In this document: positions 15,400-23,149 of the stretch, piece by piece
Position numbering within the stretch: position 1 is the first letter of the stretch
How the letters are laid out: each line of letters begins with the position of its first letter
Source of the DNA: JBOHHR01 sp050740975
GTDB lineage: Bacteria > Pseudomonadota > Gammaproteobacteria > JBOHHR01
Assembly: GCA_050740975.1 (NCBI GenBank)
Contig: JBOIEE010000165.1
Location: forward strand, 1 to 23,689
DNA length: 23,689 nucleotides
Direction of reading: 5' to 3'
Notes under the pieces: generated by a model
Databases searched by the model: none
Told to the model about the DNA's origin: nothing
Seen by the model: the letters and a program-made list of their open reading frames with translations, nothing else
Position numbers and translations under genes: made by a program

Positions 15400-17433
15400 A
15401 TGCACGAACAGCCAGACCCAGATCCTGATGTAACAGCCGATCCTGCGGCCCGCCAAGACCCCGCGCTACGGGAGGGCCAGCAGGGAGGGGCCGTTCGCCC
15501 TGGCATCGAAGAAGACGCTTGCCACGGCGCAGGCGCCCTACTCGAAGGGCGGTTTGAATTTATCGAATGCGTTGGGGCTGGTGGCATGAGCGCGGTATAC
15601 AAGGCCTTGGATCGGAGAAAGCCGGCGGTCGATGCGCTCGATCGCCATATCGCCGTCAAGGTTTTAAACCCTCGCTTCCGAGCCGATCCTAAGCGGCTGA
15701 AAGCGCTTCAACAGGAGGTCGAGTGCTGCCAGCGGTTAGTCCATCCAAACATCGTCAGGGTCTATGAGTTCTACCGCGATGGCCTGACGGCGTACATGAC
15801 CATGGAGTATCTGCTTGGAGCGCCTTTGACGGCGCGGATCCGCTCTGAGCGCTTTACCGGGATGAGTGCTCACGAAGCGCGGCCCATCATCAACGCCATG
15901 GGCCAGGCCCTGGCCTACGCGCACAGTCGAGGCATTGTGCACTGTGATTTCAAACCAGCGAATGTCTTCCTAACCAAGGCGGGTGAGGTCAAGCTGATCG
16001 ACTTTGGGCTCGCGCGCCCGTTTGCTCAGGGCCAAGACGCGGCCACTGAGGCCGATGTCGAGCTTCGACCGCTTAGGGCGATCAGCCCTGCCTACGCCAG
16101 TCCGGAAATGTTAGAAGGTCAGGAGCCGGACCCGCGCGACGATGTCTACGGCTTAGCCTGTACGGCGTATGAGCTGCTAACGGGCGTTCATCCCTTCGGC
16201 TATCGGTCAGCGACAGAGGCGCGGAAGGCTGGCCTTACGGTGGAGCGTCACGAGGGACTGAGCTATAAGCAGCGGCAGGCGCTGTGCGGTGCCCTGGCGT
16301 TTGAGCGGGGAGAGCGTACCCCCTCAGTCAAGGGCTTTCTTAAGGAATTCAATGAAGAGTTATGGCGCGTCCAGCCTTCGTACCTCACGGCGGGAGCGGC
16401 GGCTTGCCTGCTGGTGGCCATCGGTGGAATGATCGGCTTGCTTTCCAGCCGCCCCGAGCCAAGGCTGGTAGGGCCAAGTGAAGGGAGCGCCGGGGCCGGG
16501 GCGATGACCGAATCAAAACCGGGCCTAGCGACGGCCCCGTTGGCGGAGATCGTCTCCGTTGAATCGGGGCGACCGTCGGCGCTCGCGCTCGATCATGCGG
16601 ATGTTATCCCGCCCTCGACCCGCGTGCTCAAGCAGACGGTGCCCTCAGGGACGATCAACCCAGAAGCGAAAGCCACCATGTCTAGGGCGCCCGGCCCGCG
16701 AGTCGCCGGGCTGCTGGCCCGGGCCGAGCGCCAGATGGAGACCAAGCATCTGACCACGCCTGTTGGAGATGCCGCCTTTGAGAGTTATGAGCAGGTATTG
16801 AAACTGATCCCGGGGCATGAGAGGGCTCTAGAGGGCATTGCCCGCATCAAAGACGAGTACAAGCTGTGGGCGGAGGTCGACGAGCACCGGGGCAACTGGG
16901 AAAGGGCCGAAGCAAGCCTTAAGAAGGCACTGGCTATCGATCCGGAGGATGCTATGTTACCGGTAGCCTTGCGCGCGCTTAGGGAGATCCGGAAGCGGGC
17001 ACAGAAGAAAGGGGGCCGCGAGGTCCAGGAACAGGAGCCACACCAGCTCGCCCGGCCAGAGATAGTGCGACCTAAAGAGAAGCACGGGACGCAAGTAAAT
17101 GTGCGGGCGCTGACCACACCGAATCAAGCGGGTGGCGAAATCATTATCACTGAACAAGAATGCTCTGAGGATCCGCAAGGCAACTTTGCGGTCTCTACTG
17201 CAGTAAACCAGGCCATACGCTACACCGGATGTGCGGTGAAATCTAACCACGATCGCCTTGCGATCGAATGGAATAATGGGACTGTATCTGCCCACTCACT
17301 AACAGAGTTTGCCCCCTCGGAGGCGGTGTTTGGCTGGCATTCATCACCAGAGGAGGCTCGCTCCGCGGATCCGATGGCGCGCCCAGTCTCGCGTTTCGAG
17401 GAATTCGAACGAAGGATGGGGATCCGCCGATGA
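15400..17433 (+). CDS. Transmembrane serine/threonine protein kinase with TPR-containing extracytoplasmic part
   Basis: The 677 aa product has a complete Hanks-type kinase domain (about 48-320): Gly-loop GAGGMSAVY (59-67), Lys87 (AVKVL), helix C Glu106, catalytic loop HCDFKPANVF (Asp183, Lys185, Asn188), DFG (201-203), SPE for APE (234-236) and the subdomain IX aspartate in DDVYGL. HCD instead of HRD makes it a non-RD kinase. One membrane segment (about 330-350) is followed by a low-complexity linker, a TPR-like region (about 460-525, with AEASLKKALAIDPEDA), a basic stretch, and a C-terminal block (about 580-645) with two cysteines (588, 611; YTGCAVKS). Topology puts the kinase inside and the TPR part in the periplasm. 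The ATG at 15400 fits the promoter; the ribosome site is weak. Its last 90 nt overlap the convergent repeat-protein gene. Substrate unknown. Confidence 0.9.
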   Translation: MHEQPDPDPDVTADPAARQDPALREGQQGGAVRPGIEEDACHGAGALLEGRFEFIECVGAGGMSAVYKALDRRKPAVDALDRHIAVKVLNPRFRADPKRLKALQQEVECCQRLVHPNIVRVYEFYRDGLTAYMTMEYLLGAPLTARIRSERFTGMSAHEARPIINAMGQALAYAHSRGIVHCDFKPANVFLTKAGEVKLIDFGLARPFAQGQDAATEADVELRPLRAISPAYASPEMLEGQEPDPRDDVYGLACTAYELLTGVHPFGYRSATEARKAGLTVERHEGLSYKQRQALCGALAFERGERTPSVKGFLKEFNEELWRVQPSYLTAGAAACLLVAIGGMIGLLSSRPEPRLVGPSEGSAGAGAMTESKPGLATAPLAEIVSVESGRPSALALDHADVIPPSTRVLKQTVPSGTINPEAKATMSRAPGPRVAGLLARAERQMETKHLTTPVGDAAFESYEQVLKLIPGHERALEGIARIKDEYKLWAEVDEHRGNWERAEASLKKALAIDPEDAMLPVALRALREIRKRAQKKGGREVQEQEPHQLARPEIVRPKEKHGTQVNVRALTTPNQAGGEIIITEQECSEDPQGNFAVSTAVNQAIRYTGCAVKSNHDRLAIEWNNGTVSAHSLTEFAPSEAVFGWHSSPEEARSADPMARPVSRFEEFERRMGIRR

Positions 17434-19119
17434 CCCCATTATGGGGGTATTGTCCGTATCACGAGGGTGCCGGGTCGCCTCCACGGGCACTAGAGGTGAA
17501 GGCGTGCGAACGTCGCCCCAACACAAAAGCCCCCCAGTGTGTTGGATCCCACAGCTGTGGTAACCACCCGCGACGACACTAAGGAATTCCCCTGCTGGAG
17601 GCGACGCCTGCCGATAGCGGTTATTTCCCCAGCAGCGGACGCTCCGATCGGCGCGCAGCCCGCAAGTGTGGAGATAACCCGCGGCCACCTGCACGAAGGC
17701 GCCGCGGGGCGGTGAGGCCTGGCCATACGCGTTAAGCCCCCAGCACTCGGCCTGGCCATCCGGCTGCAAGCCGCAGGTGTGCATGCCGCCCGCGCTGAGC
17801 TGGGTAAAGAGGATGCTGGGAGCGCTTATCTGGCCATCGGAATTGATCCCCCAGCATAGCGCACGGCCCTCCGGACTCAGGCCGCAGTTGTGTGTGCCCC
17901 CCGCACTGATCTCTTGGAATCCACTGTCCCTCGGCGTTCCTGTCCAGGATGCGCTTCGCCCCCAGCACGCGACGCGGCGGTCGGGGCGCAGCCCGCAACT
18001 GTGCAGATAACCTGAGGCCACCCGGACGAAGGCGCCGCTGGGTGGCGAAGCCTGTCGGTCTGAATTATCGCCCCAGCAGACCACAGGGCCACCCGGGCGC
18101 AATCCGCAGCTGTGGCGCAACCCTGCGCTGATAGCTGTTAATCGTGGTTCGGGGACCGGCAATGCCATAGCCGAGCGTGCCTCCCAGCATTCCACGCGGC
18201 CGGTGTTGGATCGGCGACAACTGTGCTCTCCGCCTGCACTGGCTTGCGGCAGACCGAAGCGGCCCGCGGGAGCTTGCGGCCGGTCCCGGGGCTTACCCCC
18301 CCAACATTCCACCCGGCCGTCTGGACGCACCCCGCAGCTATGGTAGTGCCCGGACGAGACTTCGATAAATTCGCCTTGGAGTTCACTCGCTTGTCCGTAA
18401 CCATCATTGCCCCAGCATTCCACCTGGCCCGTGGGACGCAATCCACAGGTATGGTAGCGGCCGGCGCTGATCTGAGCGAAGGGGCCTGGCGGGGGACTGC
18501 TCTGCCCGTAGAAATCGCTGCCCCAGCAGACGGCGCTGCCGTCCGGGCGCAATGCGCAGGAATGTACCTGACCGACACTGATCTGGATAAAGCGTCCGGG
18601 CGGAGCCGTCGACTGCCGGAAAAACAACAGATCGCTGCCCCAGCAGCTTACCGTGCCATCCGGGCGCAGCCCGCAGCTGTGTAGGCTCCCGGCGGCCAAA
18701 TGCACGAACGCAGCGCTCGGAGGCCCTGCTTGCCCGTAGCGGTTATCTCCCCAGCATTGGGCGCGCCCGTCCGCGTCCGCCCGCAAGCCACAGCTATGAA
18801 AGTCACCGACACTGACTTCGGTGAACTTTCCCGCCGGTGCTTCCGCCTGTCCGCGGCTATTGTCTCCCCAGCAGCTTAAACCCCCGTCGGAGCGCACTCC
18901 GCAGCTATGTCCTGACCCGGTGCTAAGCTGGATGAAACGGGTGTGCGTCGGTGCGGCGGCCGCCGCGGCATCGCCTCCCCAGCAGACCGCGCGGGCGTCG
19001 TCACCCAGCGCGCAGGTGTGTTCTCCGCCAGCACTTAATATGGCGGCTGCGGCCAGGGGTGGATCCAGGGCGATGATGGCAACCGTAAGGAGCAGGACAG
19101 GGTAATCGCGCCTCGTCAT
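17344..19119 (-). CDS. Secreted RCC1-like repeat protein with 14 Cys-paired repeats
   Basis: The 591 aa product starts with a signal peptide (about 1-25, ALDPPLAAAA). Residues 27-536 are fourteen repeats whose consensus is about ISAGxxHSCGLRPDGxVxCW followed by GxNxYGQAxPPxGxF. First cysteines lie at 36, 73, 110, 149, 188, 225, 262, 301, 338, 375, 412, 449, 486 and 523: a period of 37 (ten times) or 39 (three times). Each is paired with a second Cys 10 residues on (12 in repeat 3). These 28 are the only cysteines. The HSC...DG...CWG...GQ pattern is RCC1/BNR-propeller-like but the repeats are shorter than canonical RCC1 blades. A 55-residue non-repeat tail follows, its last 29 residues encoded opposite the kinase gene. 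The function is unknown; extracytoplasmic binding is likely. The ATG at 19119 has no strong ribosome site. Confidence 0.85.
   Translation of the reverse strand: MTRRDYPVLLLTVAIIALDPPLAAAAILSAGGEHTCALGDDARAVCWGGDAAAAAAPTHTRFIQLSTGSGHSCGVRSDGGLSCWGDNSRGQAEAPAGKFTEVSVGDFHSCGLRADADGRAQCWGDNRYGQAGPPSAAFVHLAAGSLHSCGLRPDGTVSCWGSDLLFFRQSTAPPGRFIQISVGQVHSCALRPDGSAVCWGSDFYGQSSPPPGPFAQISAGRYHTCGLRPTGQVECWGNDGYGQASELQGEFIEVSSGHYHSCGVRPDGRVECWGGKPRDRPQAPAGRFGLPQASAGGEHSCRRSNTGRVECWEARSAMALPVPEPRLTAISAGLRHSCGLRPGGPVVCWGDNSDRQASPPSGAFVRVASGYLHSCGLRPDRRVACWGRSASWTGTPRDSGFQEISAGGTHNCGLSPEGRALCWGINSDGQISAPSILFTQLSAGGMHTCGLQPDGQAECWGLNAYGQASPPRGAFVQVAAGYLHTCGLRADRSVRCWGNNRYRQASPPAGEFLSVVAGGYHSCGIQHTGGLLCWGDVRTPSPLVPVEATRHPRDTDNTPIMGSSADPHPSFEFLETRDWARHRIRGASLLW
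17515..19040 (-). repeat. Tandem array of fourteen degenerate 111-bp coding repeats
   Basis: The repeat-protein gene is built from 37-codon units (111 bp; three are 117 bp). Copies are diverged at the DNA level but keep the codons for HSC, DG, CWG and GQ. Unit 8 is the most divergent (HSCRRSNTG, CWE) and splits the array into 7 + 7. Confidence 0.85.
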
Positions 19120-19173
19120 CTCATGCCATGGGGAAAACCCGCGCTCAGTCCTGCCGACTCCTCATCACAAGGA

Positions 19174-19200
19174 ATAAAAAAGGGAGGCAAGCCTCCCTTT
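19174..19200 (-). terminator. Rho-independent terminator of the outer-membrane protein gene
   Basis: The minus strand reads AAAGGGAGGC-TT-GCCTCCCTTT followed by further Ts (TTTTTTA across the stem end). The stem is perfect over 10 bp. It starts about 24 nt after the stop of the gene at 19224-20279. It separates that gene from the downstream repeat-protein gene, which therefore probably relies on its own promoter or on read-through. Confidence 0.9.
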
Positions 19201-19223
19201 CTGCGAACGGAACGGCGCTCGCG

Positions 19224-20279
19224 CTAGAAGCGGAAACCCGCGTACGCGCCAGCGGTCCAGAAGTTGAACTCATGGTCGCTGACGCCAGTCGCCACGAGCC
19301 CCGTCTCCCTTTGGAGAACTTGACTGAAATCGTTGTCGCTATTGCTGTAATTGGTCGTCAAGTGATAACGGCCATCGATACCCAACACTACCCCGGGCAG
19401 GACCTCGTATTCTACCCCGGCCGCGAACTGCACCCCCACATCCAGATACGTGGCCGAATCCGAGGGGGGGCTGATCACATGGAAATCAAGCCCCGCGGGG
19501 ATGATCCAAGGCCTAAGCGGGCTTCCCTCCATGAACTTGATCTTAGGCGATGCGCTCACCGTAAACATGGTAAGCGCGATGTCGCCTCTCACGACGCAAC
19601 CGGTATCGCCGCCTGCGAAACTGGTTACGATATTAGGAAACAACAGGCAGACTTCTGCAGAAGGCACCACCACCGTCTGGCGCTCTGTTCCGAAGTTTTT
19701 GTATTCAAGGCTGATCTCGCCTAGGGCCTCAGTACCCGGCATTAGCCCCCACAGATCCGTGGTGATGCTGTGCTCGATAGACCCCCCCACATACCAGCCG
19801 TCGTCGGCGTTGTTAGGCCCGCCTAGCGCAGGGTTCGTCTGCCCCAGCCCCAGGGTGTTGTGGGTGTCGGTAAAGGACTCGAACCCGCGCGCATCGTCGT
19901 CCATGTTCGTGTAACCGCCGCGGAAGAATATGGTGCTGTTTTTGTACTTATCCACCCGCTCGACCCGCGCAACGCGCTCTTCTAATTCCGTGACCTCGCG
20001 CGTGGAGACGGGCGTCACTTCGGCTTGTTTGCTGACGCTTTCTTCCACCCGGCTCATGCGATCATCCAGTTTGTGCACCTGAACGCTGGGTTCTTGGGCC
20101 TCCTGCTTCAGTCTTTTCAACTCGGCCTGCATCTGCTCGAGCTGTTGTTCCAGCTCTTGCACACGAGTCGATAAAGGATCCGCCCCAAAGGCTTGTGGCG
20201 CCGATGCCACGCCGGTGAAAAGTACGACCGCCGATGCGATCGCGGAATAAAAAGATGAGATTCCCCAAGTTCGTTTCAT
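19224..20279 (-). CDS. Coiled-coil outer-membrane beta-barrel protein, porin-like, unknown function
   Basis: The 351 aa product has a signal peptide (about 1-33, ending SAPQAFGA), a coiled coil with heptads (about 36-110, VQELEQQLEQMQAELKRLKQ and later LEERVARVERV), and a C-terminal part (about 118-351) of alternating strands with glycine and aromatic residues (TIFFRGGYTNMDDDARG, GWYVGGSIEHS) that ends in AYAGFRF, the terminal-Phe signal of barrel proteins. An N-terminal coiled coil before a barrel recalls trimeric porins whose coiled coil reaches the peptidoglycan, but the barrel is only about 230 residues, nearer to 8-10-stranded OmpA/OmpW-type barrels. The start is the ATG at 20279, with AGGAGG at a spacing of 7 nt. 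It has its own promoter and terminator. Confidence 0.8.
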   Translation of the reverse strand: MKRTWGISSFYSAIASAVVLFTGVASAPQAFGADPLSTRVQELEQQLEQMQAELKRLKQEAQEPSVQVHKLDDRMSRVEESVSKQAEVTPVSTREVTELEERVARVERVDKYKNSTIFFRGGYTNMDDDARGFESFTDTHNTLGLGQTNPALGGPNNADDGWYVGGSIEHSITTDLWGLMPGTEALGEISLEYKNFGTERQTVVVPSAEVCLLFPNIVTSFAGGDTGCVVRGDIALTMFTVSASPKIKFMEGSPLRPWIIPAGLDFHVISPPSDSATYLDVGVQFAAGVEYEVLPGVVLGIDGRYHLTTNYSNSDNDFSQVLQRETGLVATGVSDHEFNFWTAGAYAGFRF

Positions 20280-20379
20280 GATCATGCCTCCTCTCAGCAC
20301 AAAGGCTCAGATTGTTAGCTTTATTAGCCCCCCTTGAACCCCTCCGCACCATCAGCGGGCTTTAGGAGGCGCCTCGTCA

Positions 20380-20408
20380 ACGGTACGGAGGGAAGATCAA
20401 GATGTCAA
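20380..20408 (-). promoter_or_regulatory. Promoter region of the outer-membrane protein gene
   Basis: On the minus strand a perfect TTGACA (20408-20403) is followed after 17 nt by TACCGT (20385-20380), a poor -10. An alternative start site slightly upstream is an extended -10, TGC-TAAAAT (TAAAAT at 20419-20414), without a good -35. Either gives a leader of about 95-130 nt, which contains the palindrome GAGGCGCCTC (20366-20375). Confidence 0.45.
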
Positions 20409-20484
20409 GTAATATTTTAGCATTTTTGCTTGAAGTCTTCTTTTGTTGTTGTTAACACGCAACTTATAATCGCCCAATCCGCGT

Positions 20485-21393
20485 CTAATTTGCCGCCGGA
20501 CACACCAGCTTCATCCCTACCCGCACGGCGTCAGGATTCGAGAGCTGGTCCCGGTTCGCATCATAGATTAAGCGCCATTTACTGGCGTCGCCATAGATGC
20601 GCTTGGCGATGCTATAAAGGTACTCGCCCGACTTCACCGTGATGGTTTCCGAGCCTGCCAAAGACGAGGTCGACTCCGGGGCTGCGGCTTCCACCGCCGG
20701 CTCGATCATGGCAATGGCCTCGCTGGTCGGGCTGGTTTCAGATCCGGCCGCTTCCGATGCAGGCGGCGCTATTTGCTCCGGCGCCGCTGGTTCACTGACG
20801 GCTGACTCGGGCGTAGCGGGCGAAACTATTTCAGGAGCCGTGGTCACGGGTTCGCCTCCGCTCAACGGCTCGCTGAACGACTCTGTAGTGATCTCACTTG
20901 CGCTCTCGGTCGCGCTCGTGCTCGTGTCTGGGGCCGACTCCCCCAGAGCGCCAAGCGATTCAGAGGCGCTCTCTGCGGCCTGCTCGACCGCTTGGCCGGC
21001 GCTGTCCGTAGCTTCGGCGACGCCATCCAGTGCTGTGTCCGTCTGGGTCTGGATTTCTTCGCCGACCGCTGCAATCGTCTCTTCGGTCGTCTTAGCGCCT
21101 TCAGACGCGGCGTCCGTGACGCTTTCCACGGCTTCCGAGGCCGCGTCAGTAGCCTCCGAAGCGCCTTCTGCCGCCTGTTCCATCATTTGGTCCAGGTCAG
21201 CACTGGGTTCCGTGTCGCTTTTGCCTAAGTATCCCCAAACGGCACCGCCAACCACAACGGCAACCAACAAGAAAAGTAAAATCCCTCGCGCAGCCCCCGT
21301 CATTCGGGGCACGCTGTCCGGGATCAGTCCCGCCCTTTGCGCTCGGGCAACGGGACTACGGTTAACGGTCATATCGCTAATTGAGGTGAGCAT
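20485..21393 (-). CDS. Membrane-anchored LysM-domain protein
   Basis: The 302 aa product has a short basic cytoplasmic tail, one membrane helix (about 38-58, ILLFLLVAVVVGGAVWGY), a region of about 90 residues with repeated Ala/Glu/Ser/Thr helix segments (EATDAASEAVESVTDAASEG), a Pro/Ala/Glu/Ser-rich linker, and a C-terminal LysM domain (about 248-298: ITVKSGEYLYSIAKRIYGD, WRLIYDANRDQL, VGMKLVCP). LysM domains bind glycan, usually peptidoglycan, so it probably spans from inner membrane to cell wall. It resembles FimV-type or YgaU-type proteins only in the LysM part. The ATG at 21393 has AAGGAG 7 nt upstream; the open frame extends to a TTG at 21411, which I reject. Confidence 0.85.
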   Translation of the reverse strand: MLTSISDMTVNRSPVARAQRAGLIPDSVPRMTGAARGILLFLLVAVVVGGAVWGYLGKSDTEPSADLDQMMEQAAEGASEATDAASEAVESVTDAASEGAKTTEETIAAVGEEIQTQTDTALDGVAEATDSAGQAVEQAAESASESLGALGESAPDTSTSATESASEITTESFSEPLSGGEPVTTAPEIVSPATPESAVSEPAAPEQIAPPASEAAGSETSPTSEAIAMIEPAVEAAAPESTSSLAGSETITVKSGEYLYSIAKRIYGDASKWRLIYDANRDQLSNPDAVRVGMKLVCPAAN

Positions 21394-21436
21394 GTTCGAA
21401 CTCCTTTGCAACTAGTCGTTGATTTCGGAAAAACGG

Positions 21437-21473
21437 ATTATACAATTCTAACATCACGCTGGGCCCGTGTTAG
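21437..21473 (-). promoter_or_regulatory. Candidate promoter with inverted repeat upstream of the LysM gene
   Basis: A perfect TATAAT (21442-21437, minus strand) lies 43 nt upstream of the LysM start codon. No -35 hexamer is seen at the right spacing. Instead CTAACA (21448-21453) and TGTTAG (21468-21473) form an inverted repeat just upstream, where an activator could bind. The remaining bases to proB (21474-21646) show no clear gene or promoter. Confidence 0.4.
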
Positions 21474-21646
21474 TGGCATTGCCGGCTCGCAAGGGCATCG
21501 ATTCCAACAATAATACACCGTTAATTGCGTGCTGACGTTCACCCGACGCTTTTTTTGCTGGGTTTGAAACATAGACCTGGGCTTTGCCGCCCCCCTTTAG
21601 GCCGGATAGATACGTAAACGTGTTTGCGGGCAAAGAATAGTCAACG

Positions 21647-22783
21647 ATGGGTTCTGAGCGCTCTAAGCGGGGTAGTTTCGTCCAGGCCCGACGCTGGGTG
21701 GTGAAGATCGGCAGCGCGCTTGCAACTAACGATGGCAACGGTTTGCGGCTTGCCTCCATCGATACCTGGGTGTCGCAGGTGGCCGCTCTACGCCTCAGCG
21801 GTGTCGAGGTATTGATGGTCACCTCCGGTTCGATCGCCGAAGGCGTTGCGCGTTTGGGGTGGCGCGGCAGCCCCCGGGCGCTGCACCATCTGCAAGCCGC
21901 CGCCGCGATCGGTCAAATGGGCCTGGTACAAGCCTACGAGAGCTGTTTCCAGCGCTATGGACTAATGACCGCGCAGGTGTTGCTCACGCATGCGGACTTA
22001 TCCGACCGCCGCCGCTATCTCAATGCGCGCAGCACCTTGTTGAGCCTGTTGCAGTTGGGTGCAATTCCCGTCATCAACGAGAACGACACGGTCGCCACAG
22101 AAGAGATCCGCTTTGGTGACAATGACAGCTTGGCCGGTTTAGTTGCGAACCTGGTCGAAGCAAGGCTGTTGGTGATCTTAACCGACCAACCCGGGCTTTT
22201 TGAGCGTGATCCAAGGCACGACCCAAACGCTCGCATGATACCGCTCGCGCGCGCCGGTGATCCGACCTTAGAGCCCATGGCGGGAAAAGGCGGGGTGCTG
22301 GGGAGGGGCGGAATGCGTACCAAGCTCAAAGCGGCCGCGCTCGCCGCCCGCTCCGGCGCCGCAACCGCTATCGCGTCCGGGAGCGTGGAGAATATTCTCC
22401 TGCGCATCGCAGCGGGCGAAGAACTCGGTACCGTATTGATCCCAGTCGAGGAGCCGATCGCCGCCCGCAAGCTATGGCTGGCGGGCACCCTAGACCCCAA
22501 AGGCAGGTTGGTGCTGGACAGCGGCGCGGTACGTGTACTGCGTGAGGCGGGGAAGAGCCTCCTTGCCGTGGGGGTGACTCAAGTCGACGGAGAGTTTAAC
22601 CGGGGTGATCTCGTCAGTTGTGTCGGAGGCGACAGCAAAGAAGTGGCGAGGGGACTAGTGAACTATTCGGCGGACGAGGCGCGTCAAATCATGGGCAAAG
22701 CCAGCGAGCGGATCGAAGCGATCTTGGGCTATGTGGACGAAGCGGAGCTGATCCACCGTGATAATCTGGTATTGATACCGTAA
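21647..22783 (+). CDS. proB: Glutamate 5-kinase
   Basis: ProB phosphorylates glutamate with ATP, the first and feedback-controlled step of proline synthesis. The 378 aa product (E. coli 367) has the amino-acid-kinase domain (WVVKIGSAL with Lys20, VTSGSIAEG, PVINENDTVA, FGDNDSLAGLVANL, LTDQPGLFERDPR, KGGVLGRGGMRTKLKAA) and a C-terminal PUA domain (about 285-375, with RGLVNYSADEA). The ATG at 21647 is the first in frame; no strong ribosome site precedes it. It usually lies behind rpmA-obg, but here a LysM gene diverges from it. It is convergent with rpsT, with 8 nt between stops. Confidence 0.97.
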   Translation: MGSERSKRGSFVQARRWVVKIGSALATNDGNGLRLASIDTWVSQVAALRLSGVEVLMVTSGSIAEGVARLGWRGSPRALHHLQAAAAIGQMGLVQAYESCFQRYGLMTAQVLLTHADLSDRRRYLNARSTLLSLLQLGAIPVINENDTVATEEIRFGDNDSLAGLVANLVEARLLVILTDQPGLFERDPRHDPNARMIPLARAGDPTLEPMAGKGGVLGRGGMRTKLKAAALAARSGAATAIASGSVENILLRIAAGEELGTVLIPVEEPIAARKLWLAGTLDPKGRLVLDSGAVRVLREAGKSLLAVGVTQVDGEFNRGDLVSCVGGDSKEVARGLVNYSADEARQIMGKASERIEAILGYVDEAELIHRDNLVLIP

Positions 22784-22791
22784 GAGCGGTT

Positions 22792-23067
22792 CTAGGCGTC
22801 ACCCGCGGTCAAGCGCTTGAGCGCGGCGTTCAAGCGCTTTTTCTGTCGCGCCGCTTTGTTCCTGTGAATAATGCCTTGGGTGGCCATGCGGTCGATGATG
22901 GGCACGGCGGCGGCGAAGGCCGATCGCGCCGATTCTTGGTCCCGCTGATCGATCGCCCGCACCACCCGCCTGATGCTTGTGCGCAGCAGAGAGCGTCGGC
23001 TCGCATTGTGGGCGCGGCGGCGCGGCGCCTGCCGCGCCCGTTTCCGCGCGGATCGCGTATTCGCCAT
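22792..23067 (-). CDS. rpsT: 30S ribosomal protein S20
   Basis: S20 binds 16S rRNA at the bottom of the small subunit. The 91 aa, very basic product starts MANTRSARKRARQAPRRRAH, followed by NASRRSLLRTSIRRVVRA, and has the conserved RMATQGIIHRNKAARQKKRL near the end. Length matches E. coli (87). The codons are extremely rich in Arg and Ala, with Arg used at many positions where E. coli has Lys. The ATG at 23067 has only a weak ribosome site (GGTTTGGTAG), which in E. coli is also a feature of this autoregulated gene. Confidence 0.97.
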   Translation of the reverse strand: MANTRSARKRARQAPRRRAHNASRRSLLRTSIRRVVRAIDQRDQESARSAFAAAVPIIDRMATQGIIHRNKAARQKKRLNAALKRLTAGDA

Positions 23068-23101
23068 CTACCAAACCGCCAAAGTTAAAAAAAGGGGGGT
23101 G

Positions 23102-23130
23102 AATATCCGATCTTCGGCGGTACTTGTCAA
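23102..23130 (-). promoter_or_regulatory. rpsT promoter
   Basis: On the minus strand a perfect TTGACA (23130-23125) is followed after 17 nt by GATATT (23107-23102, 4 of 6). The expected start point (about 23095) falls in a C6 (23099-23094) that runs into a T7 (23093-23087), leaving a leader of about 28 nt before the ATG. Confidence 0.65.
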
Positions 23131-23149
23131 TTTCTCTCGCCACCCAGCG

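Noticed and set aside
17515..19040. Tandem 111-bp units as a CRISPR array or satellite
   Set aside because: The units are diverged, keep codon phase and encode conserved residues of one protein; there are no identical repeats with unique spacers.
20639..21415. Long open frame on the plus strand (258 aa) covering the LysM gene
   Set aside because: It is the exact antisense of the Ala/Ser/Glu-rich LysM gene, and its Ser/Ala/Val-rich composition is what the complement of those codons gives. It has no domain and no ribosome site.
21454..21822. Minus-strand ORF of 122 aa in front of and inside the proB start
   Set aside because: Over 170 nt are antisense to proB, the sequence shows no recognisable family, and no ribosome site precedes it.
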